The position numbers were made by a program, and so were the translations under genes. The notes beneath the pieces were generated by a model that worked only from the letters and a program-made list of their open reading frames with translations, searched no databases and was not told the origin of the DNA. Shown in pieces: positions 20,801-34,400 of a stretch of 64,000 nt of DNA (position 1 is its first letter; each line of letters begins with the position of its first letter). Origin of the DNA: Onthophagus taurus. Taxonomy: Eukaryota > Arthropoda > Insecta > Coleoptera > Scarabaeidae. The stretch is from the NCBI RefSeq assembly GCF_036711975.1, contig NC_091971.1, forward strand, positions 3,479,501 through 3,543,500, written 5' to 3'.

Positions 20801-22198
20801 GATTTAAGGCCTCTTTAAAAGAAGATAAAATAGGAAATGCTACCAGTGGGCGTGATGTCTCAGTAGAATGATGCAGAAAGCCATTACATTGCATTGACCA
20901 GTTTCGGGTTGACATGATATTAATTGTTATGCCTTGGTCGAAGGTGAGAATGCCTCGGCTTAATTAGTGTAGCAAAAGATTCTTTGTCTAAGATTAGTCG
21001 AGGCGCTACAAAGTATTGACCGGCTTCAGATTAATTAATATTAAATATAGTACCTCAGTCAGCTTAATTAAACGGGATAAAGGATTCTTCGTTTAAGTAT
21101 TGACCAGAATGAGAATGCCTCGCCCGCAAGCGTTCTCGGCTTATTTACTATATTTATATCTCGATTTCTATAACTTGAGCATTTTTACAAAAAATGTAGT
21201 TCAAATGTACATTGACATCTTTCGATCTTGACCGCAAAACTACACATTGATGAACTATAAACAATGATTATACCGGTAAAAGTGAAGTCACTTTTGAACT
21301 TGCTTCAGAACGTTAAACATAGAGTGGCATAATCCGGAAGTTTCCAGTTTTAGTTTTATTTCTAACAATGCTGAACGCGAAACCTTTATAAATGATACAA
21401 AATTCATAAATGGATAAATAATAGCCATCGTTTTCTATTGTAGCTAAGAAAATATGATTTAGTTTATAACGTTAAATCGAAATTAATAATAATAATTGTG
21501 AATATACGAAGCGAAGCAATATTTAAATCCAATATTGTGTTAACCAGTGTTAAGCTAATAATAAACAGTAGACAAACAGAACCATGAGTTAATTGAACAA
21601 ATAACTGGGTAGTGCCTGATAACCACCAAAACACTATTATGAAAATCAATATCATTCGGTGCCAAGATTTCGACGTATTCAATTTTCTCATTAATTATAA
21701 ATTAAACTTTGAACTGTTTTGTAAACACTTTTTTGAATATAATTATGAAACATACAAAGATTGATCTAATTAATTAATTAATTTTTCGAAATCTTGGAAT
21801 TAATTTTATGTGTGGTTCATTTTGAAATAAATTCGCATCCTGACACATTCTAAATCATTACGTCCAATGGTAAATATTTGCTGATGCAATTACGATAAGT
21901 TTGCGCTCGTTTGTGTCCCGGTTAGTATTTGATGTATAATGACATAATAACGTTGAGCGTGCATTTCTTTTTACTTTTTTTATTTGATATCGCTGCAATG
22001 TTTAAATACGGGATGTTCAAAAAGAAAATAAACAATTTATGAATTAAAAAAGTTCTTTTAATAAAGAACCAACGAAAAAATTCTTTTCGTTTTTGAAAAT
22101 GAACTGGTTGTATTATTTTTGAAAAGTGTTTTGTCGCCCTTCGAACTGTGCACGAAGCATGCAGCGCCGGGCCTTGTCACCAAGTGGGGACAAGCCTT
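20801..22198. other. Intergenic DNA with short GAATGCCTCG repeats
   Basis: Between 20935 and 21150 related pieces recur (GAGAATGCCTCGGCTTAATT, GAGAATGCCTCGCCCGC, AAGTATTGACCGGCTTC), suggesting an old tandem or transposon relic. Otherwise no gene. Confidence 0.4.
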
Positions 22199-22240
22199 TA
22201 TATATATAATCCACTTCTGGAGTACTTCGCTATGCCAGTC
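22199..22240 (+). promoter_or_regulatory. Candidate promoter of the neprilysin-like gene
   Basis: TATATATAA at 22201-22209 is followed by CCAGTCC at 22235-22241, an initiator-like site. The start codon lies about 240 nt downstream at 22476. The region is locally GC-richer than the flanks. Confidence 0.45.
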
Positions 22241-22475
22241 CTGCCGATGGCTGTAACGGTGTCGTTATAGAGATTCAATATTGAATCGTGATCCGTGGTG
22301 GTATTACATTTAAAAAACACGTGCGTTTGACGACCAATGAAGGATTTTTATAAAAACAATTCTATTCATTTTTTGTGCGTTAATTTTTTGATTTTAACTT
22401 AAAAACAATCGACCAAAAAAAAATCGCTTAAAACCATTCTTTTAATTGTGATTTAGTGAAATTTTGTAAAAAAAA

Positions 22476-25400
22476 ATGACGACAGGGGTGAAACAGACCG
22501 TTATAAAGTAAGTTTTTAAAAATTATTTAAAGTAAAATTTCGTTGAAAAAGTATTAAATTAAAACATTTTTTTTGTATAAAACGTTGAAGACTAAAAATA
22601 CCGAAAACTGACAAGTTTTGAGTAATTACTTTGCCACAGAAACACGCCGAATTTTTAAAAACGATCTAGTAACTTCCAGACACAAAAAATACAAAAACTA
22701 GATAAATTATAGCTTAACATGACTATTTAAATTCGTGGTACAAATTACAAAAATAGAATAATTAATCCATGTAGCATATTAAACATTTAAAAGATTAAAT
22801 GGCAACTTTGAACTCGATTTGTAAATTCCGCGTGGACAAGATATCTTAAAAAAGCAAATCTATACTATTTTTGTAAGAAAACGTCAATTTTGTTATTAAA
22901 CAATAAAAGATTATAAAAAATTAAATATATATTAAAGTTTTGCTCAATGTTTATTATTGTTATTTAACTGTTCAAAATCATCGTTTCATGATTGATTTAA
23001 GTTAATTAGAACGTCTCTTCTTTAAATAGCTTTGAAATAACATAAAGAGTTAAAGTAACCCCATAATTATGCTTTTAACTCTTAAATAACTGTTAGGTTA
23101 TTCAGTTATTTGATATCAGTCCTTCATGACTCAGTTAATATTACAGTTAAATGATTCATAATATTAAATATTCAAACTGAATTCTAGGGAAGACACTATT
23201 AGTATCATTACAAGATTATTACAACAGAGTAGGAATAAATTAAAACTGCTCCAAAATTTCAAATATTAACATAATAAATTGTTCACTACATTCTTATCAA
23301 CAAAAGATTTAGTGACTATATATACTCCGTTGAAGACAGTATATTGACTCTGACCACAATCGATTTTAAACGTTACAAAAACAAAATAAAAAATTAATCA
23401 CCAAGATTTGAAAAAATATAGAGTAACGGATAAGCAAAGCAAATAACCTGGATGACAGAAGAAATACTAAACCTTATGGAACAAAAATAATGCAAGTACA
23501 ATGCAGAGGAATACAGAAAAGCAAAGAGAAATAAAGCGAAATTTCCTGGAGGTGTAATTTCTCGCAATAAAGACATCAATGGCAAAAATGCATCAAGATT
23601 CTTTCCAAATGTAGCAACTCTCATTAAGTCTCCATCTTTTCTGTATCCAAACAACTACGAATAAAGTCTTTGCATAAAATGTACATGACATTACATTAAG
23701 TAAGGTAAATTTGTGCGGAATCAAGTTTACATAAAGACTGCATCAAATCTTATTGTTAGTATTGTCTTCTGACTATTAACTTTTAATCTAGATCGTGACC
23801 GTATCTAGAGTTTTTCTCCGAATCATTGCTTTCTGACTTAATAAATACATTAATACTTTTAATTCTATCATTTGTCTAAAATCTTCATCTTTTCTGCATC
23901 CAGATAAGTCTAAATCATCTTCGCATTAAGTCCATGCCTTGTTTCTGCATAAAAACTACATCATCTATATATAAAGTCTCTACCATATTTCTATCAAAGT
24001 AAGTTTGTAGAGAATCAAAACTCCTCCTTCAAAACTGAATAAAATCTCCGTTCAGTCTTCATTACGTCTGTATTTGCATCACCTATGCATCAAGTCTACG
24101 TCATATTTCTATTAAATCAAATTTTTGTGTAAACTACATTAATATTGCATCATATAACTATCAGGTCTGCATGAATTTTGCTTCTAAGACTGTCTAAGAT
24201 ACCATAAAAATCTGTAACAAATCTCCATAATCATTTCTGATTTAATAGATACTCCATCAAGTGTGCATCAAGACTTCATGTTTCTACAACATCTGAATCA
24301 ATTTTGCCGACCTTATTACGTCTGTATCAGATCTCTGTGAAAATTATATTATCTTTGATGAATTTTATCTACTTTAATTCTTGCATAAAATCTTCATCAA
24401 GTTTTTTTCGAAAAAAACGAATTAGATCCACATTAAGAGATTAAGTGCAGAATTTTTCACACAACTTTTCTAAGAATGAAATCATTTTTCTGTAACAACT
24501 TAAACTTGCATCAAAGAATGATCAAAGGTTATGTCTGGTTATATGGAGCTAACATCTGGGCTAACTAAAGGCTGCAACGATCAATCGCCTGGAAGCATTA
24601 AAGACATTCCTAAGTTACACAAAGAAAACTTAAAAAAATAAGTAAAATAAACACTTTACTTCAATCAACAATAAGTCCGTTTAGTAACAAAAGAAAAAAC
24701 GCCATATAAACTTTTACTGTATTCTTTTTGTTCATATTATACGATTTGTAAATTTGCTGTGAAAAAGTACGAATTAAAAGAAATCATGTATATGCATAGG
24801 TACTTAAAATATTTAACACGCCCGTTTATGATTCATTTGGATTTTAACGACGTAAACTTTTCTTAGATTTCTTGTAATCTGCATTATATAACAACTCAAA
24901 TTACACGGCTCAAAGACTACGTCTATTATCATTAATAACCTTATAAAGTCCTTTTAAAAAACAGTAATTATATTTTTTATTTTTAAACTTTGAATATGCA
25001 CCTCGTAAATGAGGATTTTTTTATACATAATTCTTCGTAATAATTTTATTCAAATCGTTTTTCTTCTTTACAACTCTTGTAAACATTGTTACAAGACCTC
25101 TTCTTTTATTAATTGACTCGGTGTAATTAAAAATAAACTTGAAATGCGTCATTAAGTTCCGCTTATAACCGGCGGATCATAGTTTATTCTCATTTGATTT
25201 TAAGGAATTAATCCGCACGACAACAAATAGGTAAATAAATGAGAGACCGAACAATGGCCTCGATTTACTTACTAACAAAACCTCAACGAAGAATGCGCGA
25301 TTGCGCCGTTCTCGATCTCGGTAGAGTGTAATTTAACGAAAATAGGATCGGTTTTAAAATGTCAAAACCCTTGCCGCAACAACAAGAAATAAAAACTCTT

Positions 25401-28400
25401 CCTATTTTATCTTTTTATCCTTTTCCTTGCATCGAGAAAAACGAAAATAAAACAAAGATGAACCCGGGGTTAATTATGTTTATAATTCGTTAAATAAACA
25501 CCACTTTGATAACTAAATACAAATTACTCAATGAGATATGACGTGCATTTTTAATTTTTATAAAATAAAACATTGTTTTTAATCCACATAAAATCGTTGT
25601 TGTGTAACTGATATTCGGATGGCCAGTTCTATTCAAGAGAACTTTATGGCTGTTTTGCAACGAAATTCTGATATCTATATATATTTGTATTTACATTTTA
25701 TGCACAACACACGGGATATTAAATTGAATAAATTATATTACGAAACGTTAAAACGGTTGATATGCCAAGAATAAATTAATAAAATGGTTAATAATCTAAA
25801 CGATACCGGTTTTATCTGTTTATATTTACATAAATCTAATTGTTATTGGTGCATAGAATCCGTTATCTTTGTTAATCGATATCAAAAGGAGCCATAATAA
25901 AAGTGTAAAAATACCTTATTTGGCGCTCAGAATTACTTTTTAAGTTGGCCGTCTCATTCACCTTGAACTCGCCTAGACGGAATGACAAAAACATATTCAT
26001 CGAATTGGAAACTAAAATTAAATGTTAATTTAGGACAAAATATTATAATATTATTAATATGATGCAAATGGGTTAAGTTATAATGATTTAATACAAAAAA
26101 TTAAACAATAAAGTCTTTATAATTAAGAACTTTACAGACTGACAGTTATTTGACTTTTAAACGTCAATTTGACAATTAAACGTCAATATCGTTAAAAATC
26201 TACATCACAAAAACTCAAAAATCAGTTAATTTAATGTAAAAAATCTTATGGAAACACTAAAATTAGTGAAATATATTACTATAAATCAAAAAAGTTATAA
26301 AAAAGCTGGTTTGAAATATTCGATATTCATCAAAACATTTCCAAAAATTTAGGTTGGTACGATTTTAGGGATATGTGTTGGTTTTTAAACGTCAAAATGA
26401 CGTTTAAACGTTAAGATGACATTTGTATGTCAAAATTATTAAAAAAATCAAAAAGAGTTATAAATAGAATAAGAAAAATAAAATATTGATAAGAAAGTTG
26501 GATGGAAAATGGAAAAATATAGCATTTACAAGAATGAAATGATGAACACCATTATTGCAAAATGATCTGTAAAAATATTATTTGACTTTTAAACGTCAAC
26601 TTGACAATTAAACGTCAACAACGTTAAAGAAAGTAGATATTAAAAAAACACGAAAATCAGTTAATTTGATGAAAAAATTTTTTTTTGAAATATTAAAAGT
26701 GACGAAATATACTGATATATCATAAATGTTATAAAAAAATTGGTAAGAAATATTAGAAATACATCAAAAGATTTCCAAAAATTTAGGTTGGTACCATTTC
26801 AAGGAAATGTATGGTGATTTGTAAACGTCAAAATGACGTTTAAACGTTAAGATGACATTTTTGGTTTAACTTTAAGCCAAGCTCGCTTGCGGCCGATTAT
26901 ATAAGAACTACTATTTAGAAGAATTTGTTTTATTTAAAAAAAACTTGAAACAATACTGAATGCATTGCCAACGATTCCACCATCTCAGTTTCTTTCATGA
27001 AGACAACATTGCAGGTATTCTTGTAACTACAAAATTCACATCCACGATTCATATTAACACCGTTCACCGAAAAGATAAAATCGATAAATTAAATGTCAAC
27101 ATCGTTAAAAATCTACATACCAAAAAAACTCAAAAATCAGTTAATTTAATGTAAAAAATCTTATGGATATACTAAAATTAGCGAAATATATTACTATAAA
27201 TCAAAAAAGTTATAAAAAAACTAGTATGAAATATTCGATATTCATCAAAACATTTCCAAAAATTTAGGTTGGTACGATTTTAGGGATATGTGTTGTGGCT
27301 TTTAAACGTCAAAATGACGTTTAAACGTTAAGATGACGTTTGTATGGCAAAATTATTAAAAATATCAAAAAGGGTTATAAATAGAACAAGAAAAATAAAA
27401 TATCGATAAGAAAGTTGAATGGAAAATGGAACACTGTAGCATTTATCAGAATGAAATAATGAACACCATTATTGCAAAATGATCTATACAAAAAGTAAAA
27501 ATATTATTTGACTTTTAAACGACAATTTAACGTCAACATCGTTAAAGAAAGAAAATAAAAAAACTCAAAGATTAATTAATTTGATGAGAAAAATCTTTGT
27601 GAAATATTAAAGGTGGCAAAATGTACTGAAGTATTAGACATTCATCAAAAGATTTCCAAAAATGTAGGTTGGTACCATTTCAATTTGTGATTTGTAAACG
27701 TCAAAATGACGTTTAAACGTTAAGATGACATTTGAATGTCTAAATCATTAAAAAATAAATTTTGTCTAAATCATTTTTTGGCTGACGATCGTTTCTACCA
27801 ATATGCATTTTTCGTCTAAACTCGATACTTTCTAATTCTACGTCTAGTGTTAGTTCTAGTTTTACACTAGCACTATCACTAGAACTAACACAAGACCTAA
27901 AACTAGCATCATTCGGGTTTAGCCGTCTTGAGAGACGTGCGGCTAAATCCGAATGTTTCTAGTTCTCGGTCTAGTGTTAGTTCTAGTTATACACTAGCAT
28001 TAGAACTAACACAAGACCTAGAACTAGAATCATTCGGGTTTAGCCGTCTTGAGAGACGTGCGGCTAAACCCGAATGTTTCTAGATCTAGGTCTAGTGTTA
28101 GTTCTATTTTCTTGAGTGGGTGGTCTTAGGTAGTCCATTTTATTGACATGGTCTCTTCAATATCTTCGTTTTGATCTTGTGAATCTAATAACATCTTGGA
28201 TATCTAGTTCTTCTCGTGTTACAGCACGTTAATCTAGTCACTGCTTTTAATGCAGTTTCATCAAAAAGCTGGATGGCTTTGGCATTGTTGTGGCAACCAT
28301 TTGTACATGTAGATCTCTCTGTATTATATCAATATTGTTTTGTTCAATGCCAGGATTATTAGTTTAGTGCCATTGCTATTGGATTCCTTGTGTAGGCTAT

Positions 28401-31400
28401 GTTTGCCTATTGTCAGCTGCACTTCTATGAGACTATAATTAAAGGATCTTCCTTTGAGCCACAGCGTGCATAATCCAGGATTGTATAAGCTCAGTTATCA
28501 ATTTGATTTGTTATTTTGCTAATTATATGATGAACGAAATCTGTGGTGCAATATTATTCATATACGATTATGCTAATTAATTTAATTTAAACTAGTCTGT
28601 AAACAATCTGTTTTTTTTTAAGTTTTACGTAAAATGAATTTAAAATTTTACGATTTCCATAAAAACATGTTGCATTAATAATTATGAACATATTAAAATA
28701 AAGAAGAAATTGTAAACACCACTGAGATCATTTTATAAAATAGCAATCGTTCTTACATAGAATTCTGACTTTTCCATTCTTTGTAAATTAATTTAGACGT
28801 TAAAAAAATAATTTTTCTTTTAATTACTTCTTAATTAAACCTCATAACAAATAAGACGAGGTTACTGATGGACGATTAACACCTATTTATTCAAATATTT
28901 ATGTGAAAATTTCTGGTAACTACGAGAATTTATGCAAATTTTTTGAAATCTGATCTTTTTAAACTTAATTAAAAAGATTTATCATATTCTTGACCCATTA
29001 AAAAAATAAGTAAATTATTTATAATCAATGATGTAAGTTATCCAAACCACCTTGAATTTATTCGATTAAATTCGCCTACACTGTTCTATTTATTAAAAAA
29101 ATGTCAACGACTGCATTTATAATCAAATTCGAAATGATCTATTATCATCTAGTACAAATTAGAAAAATTGAGGACAACGTTCGCGAAATATAAGGTTAAA
29201 ATTCTTCAAACAGTTCATAAATTCAACATCTTAAGGTCGAAGCACTGTTCGACACAACTTGCGGAATAGAAAGTTAAAGTATCTGGTACAAATTGGTAGT
29301 AGTAGTCAGCAAAAACATTTTTTTTTCTTTTAACTCAAGCCAATATTCACGTCACGGTTAACGCAATCGATTCCAATAATTATTTTAAAACTTTTAGACT
29401 AACTTTTCGTGCGTACTAATTATATTTTTTACTTTGTTCTTTTGCCAAAAAAACAAAAATTCAAAAAATATATCAACAGGATTAACCGTAAAAAAATTAG
29501 AATATGACGAAGCGGAAATATGTGAGATCAATTACAATATTATTCAAACGGAAGGATAAAGCATGCGTTTCATTTTAATTTTTTTCAATAACTGTTTATA
29601 ATTGATCATAAAATATTTCGTAGAATAACAATAACAAGTAGAAAGAACAAAAAGAAAAAATAAAATGATTCAATAATAATGTTAAAGTTGATGTTTGAGG
29701 AGGAAATTTCCTGAAAGCGGATACTGTTACGATTGAACCCGGCGACCAATTCTCCTTTTTTGTGATGTAGCAAATATTTGCAAAGTATTTACCGCTTTCG
29801 AGAGCAGTATTTTCTCTGTCGTACCTTTCATTTACCCAATAAGAGCGAATAACCACACCGCTTGATTAACACCTAATTTGAACACAACCTTCGTTAAAAA
29901 TTAACGAGAAAGGTGTAGAGCTATCGGGAGGTCTCGTGTCATCATATATTCGACCATCTCAACTAAACGATTTCAGTTTGTGCTCGGTGATCGATCTTAA
30001 AAGGATACTTTTTAAAATATCATTTTATTTTTATGAAGAAAAATTTAAATAGAATAAATAGTGATGGTGTTAAATCGAATCCATTACATCGTCTTCAGGA
30101 CAAAATCCGAATTGGACCTGTGAGTATGGGTTTTTAAGATTTATCGATGGGGATTTACGAAACGATTGAGAGGGGATTTAATGGGTACTTCCGTTTCCGA
30201 ATCTAATGGTGAGAGGGGATTTAACGACGATTCCTTCGATCACTTTACGAGTTGAGAATAAAAAGATTTTTACGAAATTTTTCCTTCAATAATTTTTATA
30301 AAGGTTGATGATAAATTTTTATAACCACCTTCTAAAGTTACGATAAGATTTTTATTTTGAACCGAAACGTCTTCATTATTCTCGATTTTTTTTAGAAAAC
30401 TTATTTCACAATTAACACGTTCTACTAGGTAGTTGATTCGGTGTTATTTTTTGCGTTTTTTTAAGAATATCTCGCAGGTATATTATAATTCTATTAAGAT
30501 TTATTAAATTAGATGGTTGCTAATTAGGGAAAAATATAAATTTATTTTTATTTTTCATGTAAAAAAAAATTAATATGCTTTACAATTGTTAATATCTTTA
30601 ATAAAATTTAACCTTCGTTTAGAAGAAATAAGAAATTCACCGTTTAAGTAACATGTTTTTATCTTTATTTTCAACATTACTTTTCTAAATATTTTTCTTA
30701 TTAAACATCTCTGTTTTACTTGTATGTTTTGAATTAGACTTATTTAACTTTAATTTAAAATATAAACCATTTCTTATCTTACAAAAATAAAGGAGTTTAT
30801 CTGCAATCTTAAATCAATCGATTTGAAGCCGTCAATCACGATTAGTATTATTGCATTAGTACATATTTCTAATCATCACTGTCTGTGTCGTTGAACATTT
30901 TATCTTTTCGGTGAACGGTGTTAGTATTAATTGTGAATGTGAATTTTATAGTTACAAGAATTCCTGCAATGTTGTCTTCATGAAAGAAACTGAGATGGTG
31001 GAATCGTTGGCAATGCATTCAGTATTGTTTCAAGTTTTTTTTAAATAAAACAAATTCTTCTAAATAGTAGTTAAACCAAAAATGTCATCTTAACGTTTAA
31101 ACGTCATTTTGACGTTTACAAATCACCATACATTTCCTTGAAATGGTACCAACCTAAATTTTTGGAAATCTTTTGATGTATTTCTAATATTTCTTACCAA
31201 TTTTTTTATAACATTTATGATATATCAGTATATTTCGTCACTTTTAATATTTCAAAAAAGATTTTTTTCATCAAATTAACTGATTTTCGTGTTTTTTTAA
31301 TATCTACTTTCTTTAACGTTGTTGACGTTTAATTGTCAAGTTGACGTTTAAAAGTCAAATAATATTTTTACAGATCATTTTGCAATAATGGTGTTCATCA

Positions 31401-34400
31401 TTTCATTCTTGTAAATGCTATATTTTTCCATTTTCCATCCAACTTTCTTATCAATATTTTATTTTTCTTATTCTATTTATAACTCTTTTTGATTTTTTTA
31501 ATAATTTTGACATACAAATGTCATCTTAACGTTTAAACGTCATTTTGACGTTTAAAAACCAACACATATCCCTAAAATCGTACCAACCTAAATTTTTGGA
31601 AATGTTTTGATGAATATCGAATATTTCATACCAGTTTTTTTATAACTTTTTTGATTTATAGTAATATATTTCACTAATTTTAGTGTTTCCATAAGATTTT
31701 TTACATTAAATTAACTGATTTTTGAGTTTTTTGAGATGTAGATTTTTAACGATATTGACGTTTAATTGTCAAATTGACGTTTAAAAGTCAGATAACTGTG
31801 AATCTGTAAAGTTATTAAACTTAAAATCTATTATAAGAATTTTATTGCTTAATTTTTTGGGTTGGGTTGGGTTGGGTTGGGTTGGGTTGGGTTGGGTTGG
31901 GTTGGGTTGGGTTGGGTTGGGTTGGATTGGGTTGAGTTAGGTTGGGTTGGGTTGTAGTATTAGTAAGAGTTTATTGTATACAGTAATTGTTTACAATTCT
32001 TTACATTATTCAAATATTACTTTCACTCTCTACCCTCTTCCTCCATTTCCACGCCCTCGGCTCCTCGGCCCAATCATCCCCTCACCCATCCCTTTGTCTC
32101 CTCACCCCCATCACCATTCTCATCCATCGTTTCCCCTCTCCCTTCTCTCCTAAGATCTGCCTTCGGTCCATCTCCTCCTCCCTCAACTCACTGCACCCAT
32201 TCAGCATGTGTTCTAACGTTTCCCATTCCTCCCTGCACAGCCTACACCACCTCTCCTCATCGGCCATCCAGTATTTGTTGACTCTCTCCTCGTTTCCACA
32301 ACGGAACCTAGCCACCAACTTTTTCCCTTCCTTTGTTGGGTTGTAGTACATCTGATTCAAACATTCCCTCGTTTTCAGCCTCTTATATCCTTCCAGTCGC
32401 CTGGCCTCAGATTTCTTTCCAATATTGGCTCCTGAATACCGCTTATCGAGATAATCTCTGATCTTCCTCGGTTCTTCCATTGTGTCGAAGCTCATTAGAA
32501 AGCAAATTTTGGAATTCTTTGTTCTGGCGTATTTGTACCAGATTAGCTGTTTTTGTTGAATATTCTGCATTGTAGATCATTATCTCCCTTATCCTTTCGT
32601 TTCTCACTCTATCTATTCTTTACCCCAGCTAATCATCGACATCGTATTTAAGTTGTCATTAATTTAATTGCCCTCCACACCATCCTCTCACTAACTTCCA
32701 CATATATGTCGTGGTAATCGTTAGATGGTGATGGGAATTGATGATGAAATTTTGTTCGTATATTCCAACCTAAGTAAGTAAATAATTTAATACCAAATAC
32801 TTCTGGAGCTGCCGAATACAATTCTCAAATTATCTTGTGGTAACTTTTCATTCCCTATATTTTTTTGGGGAACTTTATGTCTTTACAGAACTCTTTATTA
32901 TCGTTAATTATCTTACAAAGTTCTAATTGGAAGAAGATAATTAATGTAGCGGTCGTTATTAACTGCTAACTCAATTTTTGGGGAAGGAATTTTTCCAAAT
33001 TGATGACTTTCCGAACAAGCAGGTTAATCACATCCACGTTTTGAGACACCCACAAAGAGAGATTTCCATTCTACGTGATTGTTATAATTACAAAGAGGAA
33101 TTTCAATTACACCAATTATAATTATAAGGTTGGAATTAATATAAATTGTTAAAGAAACAATTCATTAAAAAACAAATATTACGTTTCTTTTTAATATATT
33201 TCTAACGTCACAAACTACAGATAACACAACAAAATTGAAATTCCTACATAACAAAAACACTTATATCTTTTACACCGTCGCAAAACCATATCTTTTAGTG
33301 CCAACGGTAGCAATTTTAAAAACATGGTGAAGGGAAATCGTTTTGGCTAATTGCCTGTTGGTGTTTTCCAGTATCTTTTTTAAATAATTCTTTTTTGATG
33401 CGAGTTTAAAAAACAAAACGACCAAAATGAAATCGAAAATTAAGCACACAGCAACTAATTTTAAGGACGGAATTAATAAATTAAAACTCTACGTAGTTTT
33501 GTCAACGTTTTTGTGAGTTACTTGTTGGTTAGGATGATTTATAGTTGGCGTTTTTAAAAATACCTACACGTGCTTAAAACTGTACAGTCTCGTGATCTCC
33601 GGTTATTGGATAACGAGGCCAGAAATAATTATTGGGCTGTATGCGACTTTCCAGGAAAAAAATTTATTTATAAAAAAAACGTTATTGAACGAATAAATGT
33701 TAATATTTCAATCGCAATCTGAAATTTAACGCGAACTTATATGTATGTAAATTAAGTCGTTACGGTTCAACGTTCGAGCATGTACAAGGGCAAAAAAACA
33801 CAAAGACTTTCGAAAACTACATGGTTCTTTTTTGCACCAACTGTGCGTAATTGTTAATTGATAATCCAACTGTCGAAGTGGAAACTTTCTAAAAAAAATA
33901 AGAAACTTTCCCTTTTCTTCGATTTCTTTAACATAGAAACAAAAGGTCTAAAATCTAACCGAATTTTAATTTGTAATATTATTTTTATTGTAATTTAATA
34001 TCAAGCTTCATTTTATGGATTTTGATGCTTACTTTTATTATCAAAATGTTAATAGAAACCCAACATGGTGGAAACGGAGGACAAGTATGGAAAGAATCTT
34101 AATGTTAAGTGGAATCCTGGTTGGTTTAATTGCAGTATCGTTAGCTGTAGCCTTGGGAATAGTACTATGCAAAAGTCGAGATATTTCAGAAACAGGTAAA
34201 ACTTCTTTATATTTAAAAATGTGTCACAACAAAACCATCATAACGAAATTAAAATAAAACTAACCCTGACATTTCCTCTTATCTTCTTGTTTTTTTATTG
34301 CTTCATAACTATTCAAAAAGACATCATTAAGCGATGATATGTCAAATTTTGACAATCTCCGTTTATGTCACGTTATTAATTCCTAAAGTTTTCATCGCCG

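Noticed and set aside
29596-29856. 86-codon minus-strand frame in neprilysin intron 1
   Set aside because: No motif, no splice or promoter support, isolated in AT-rich intron.
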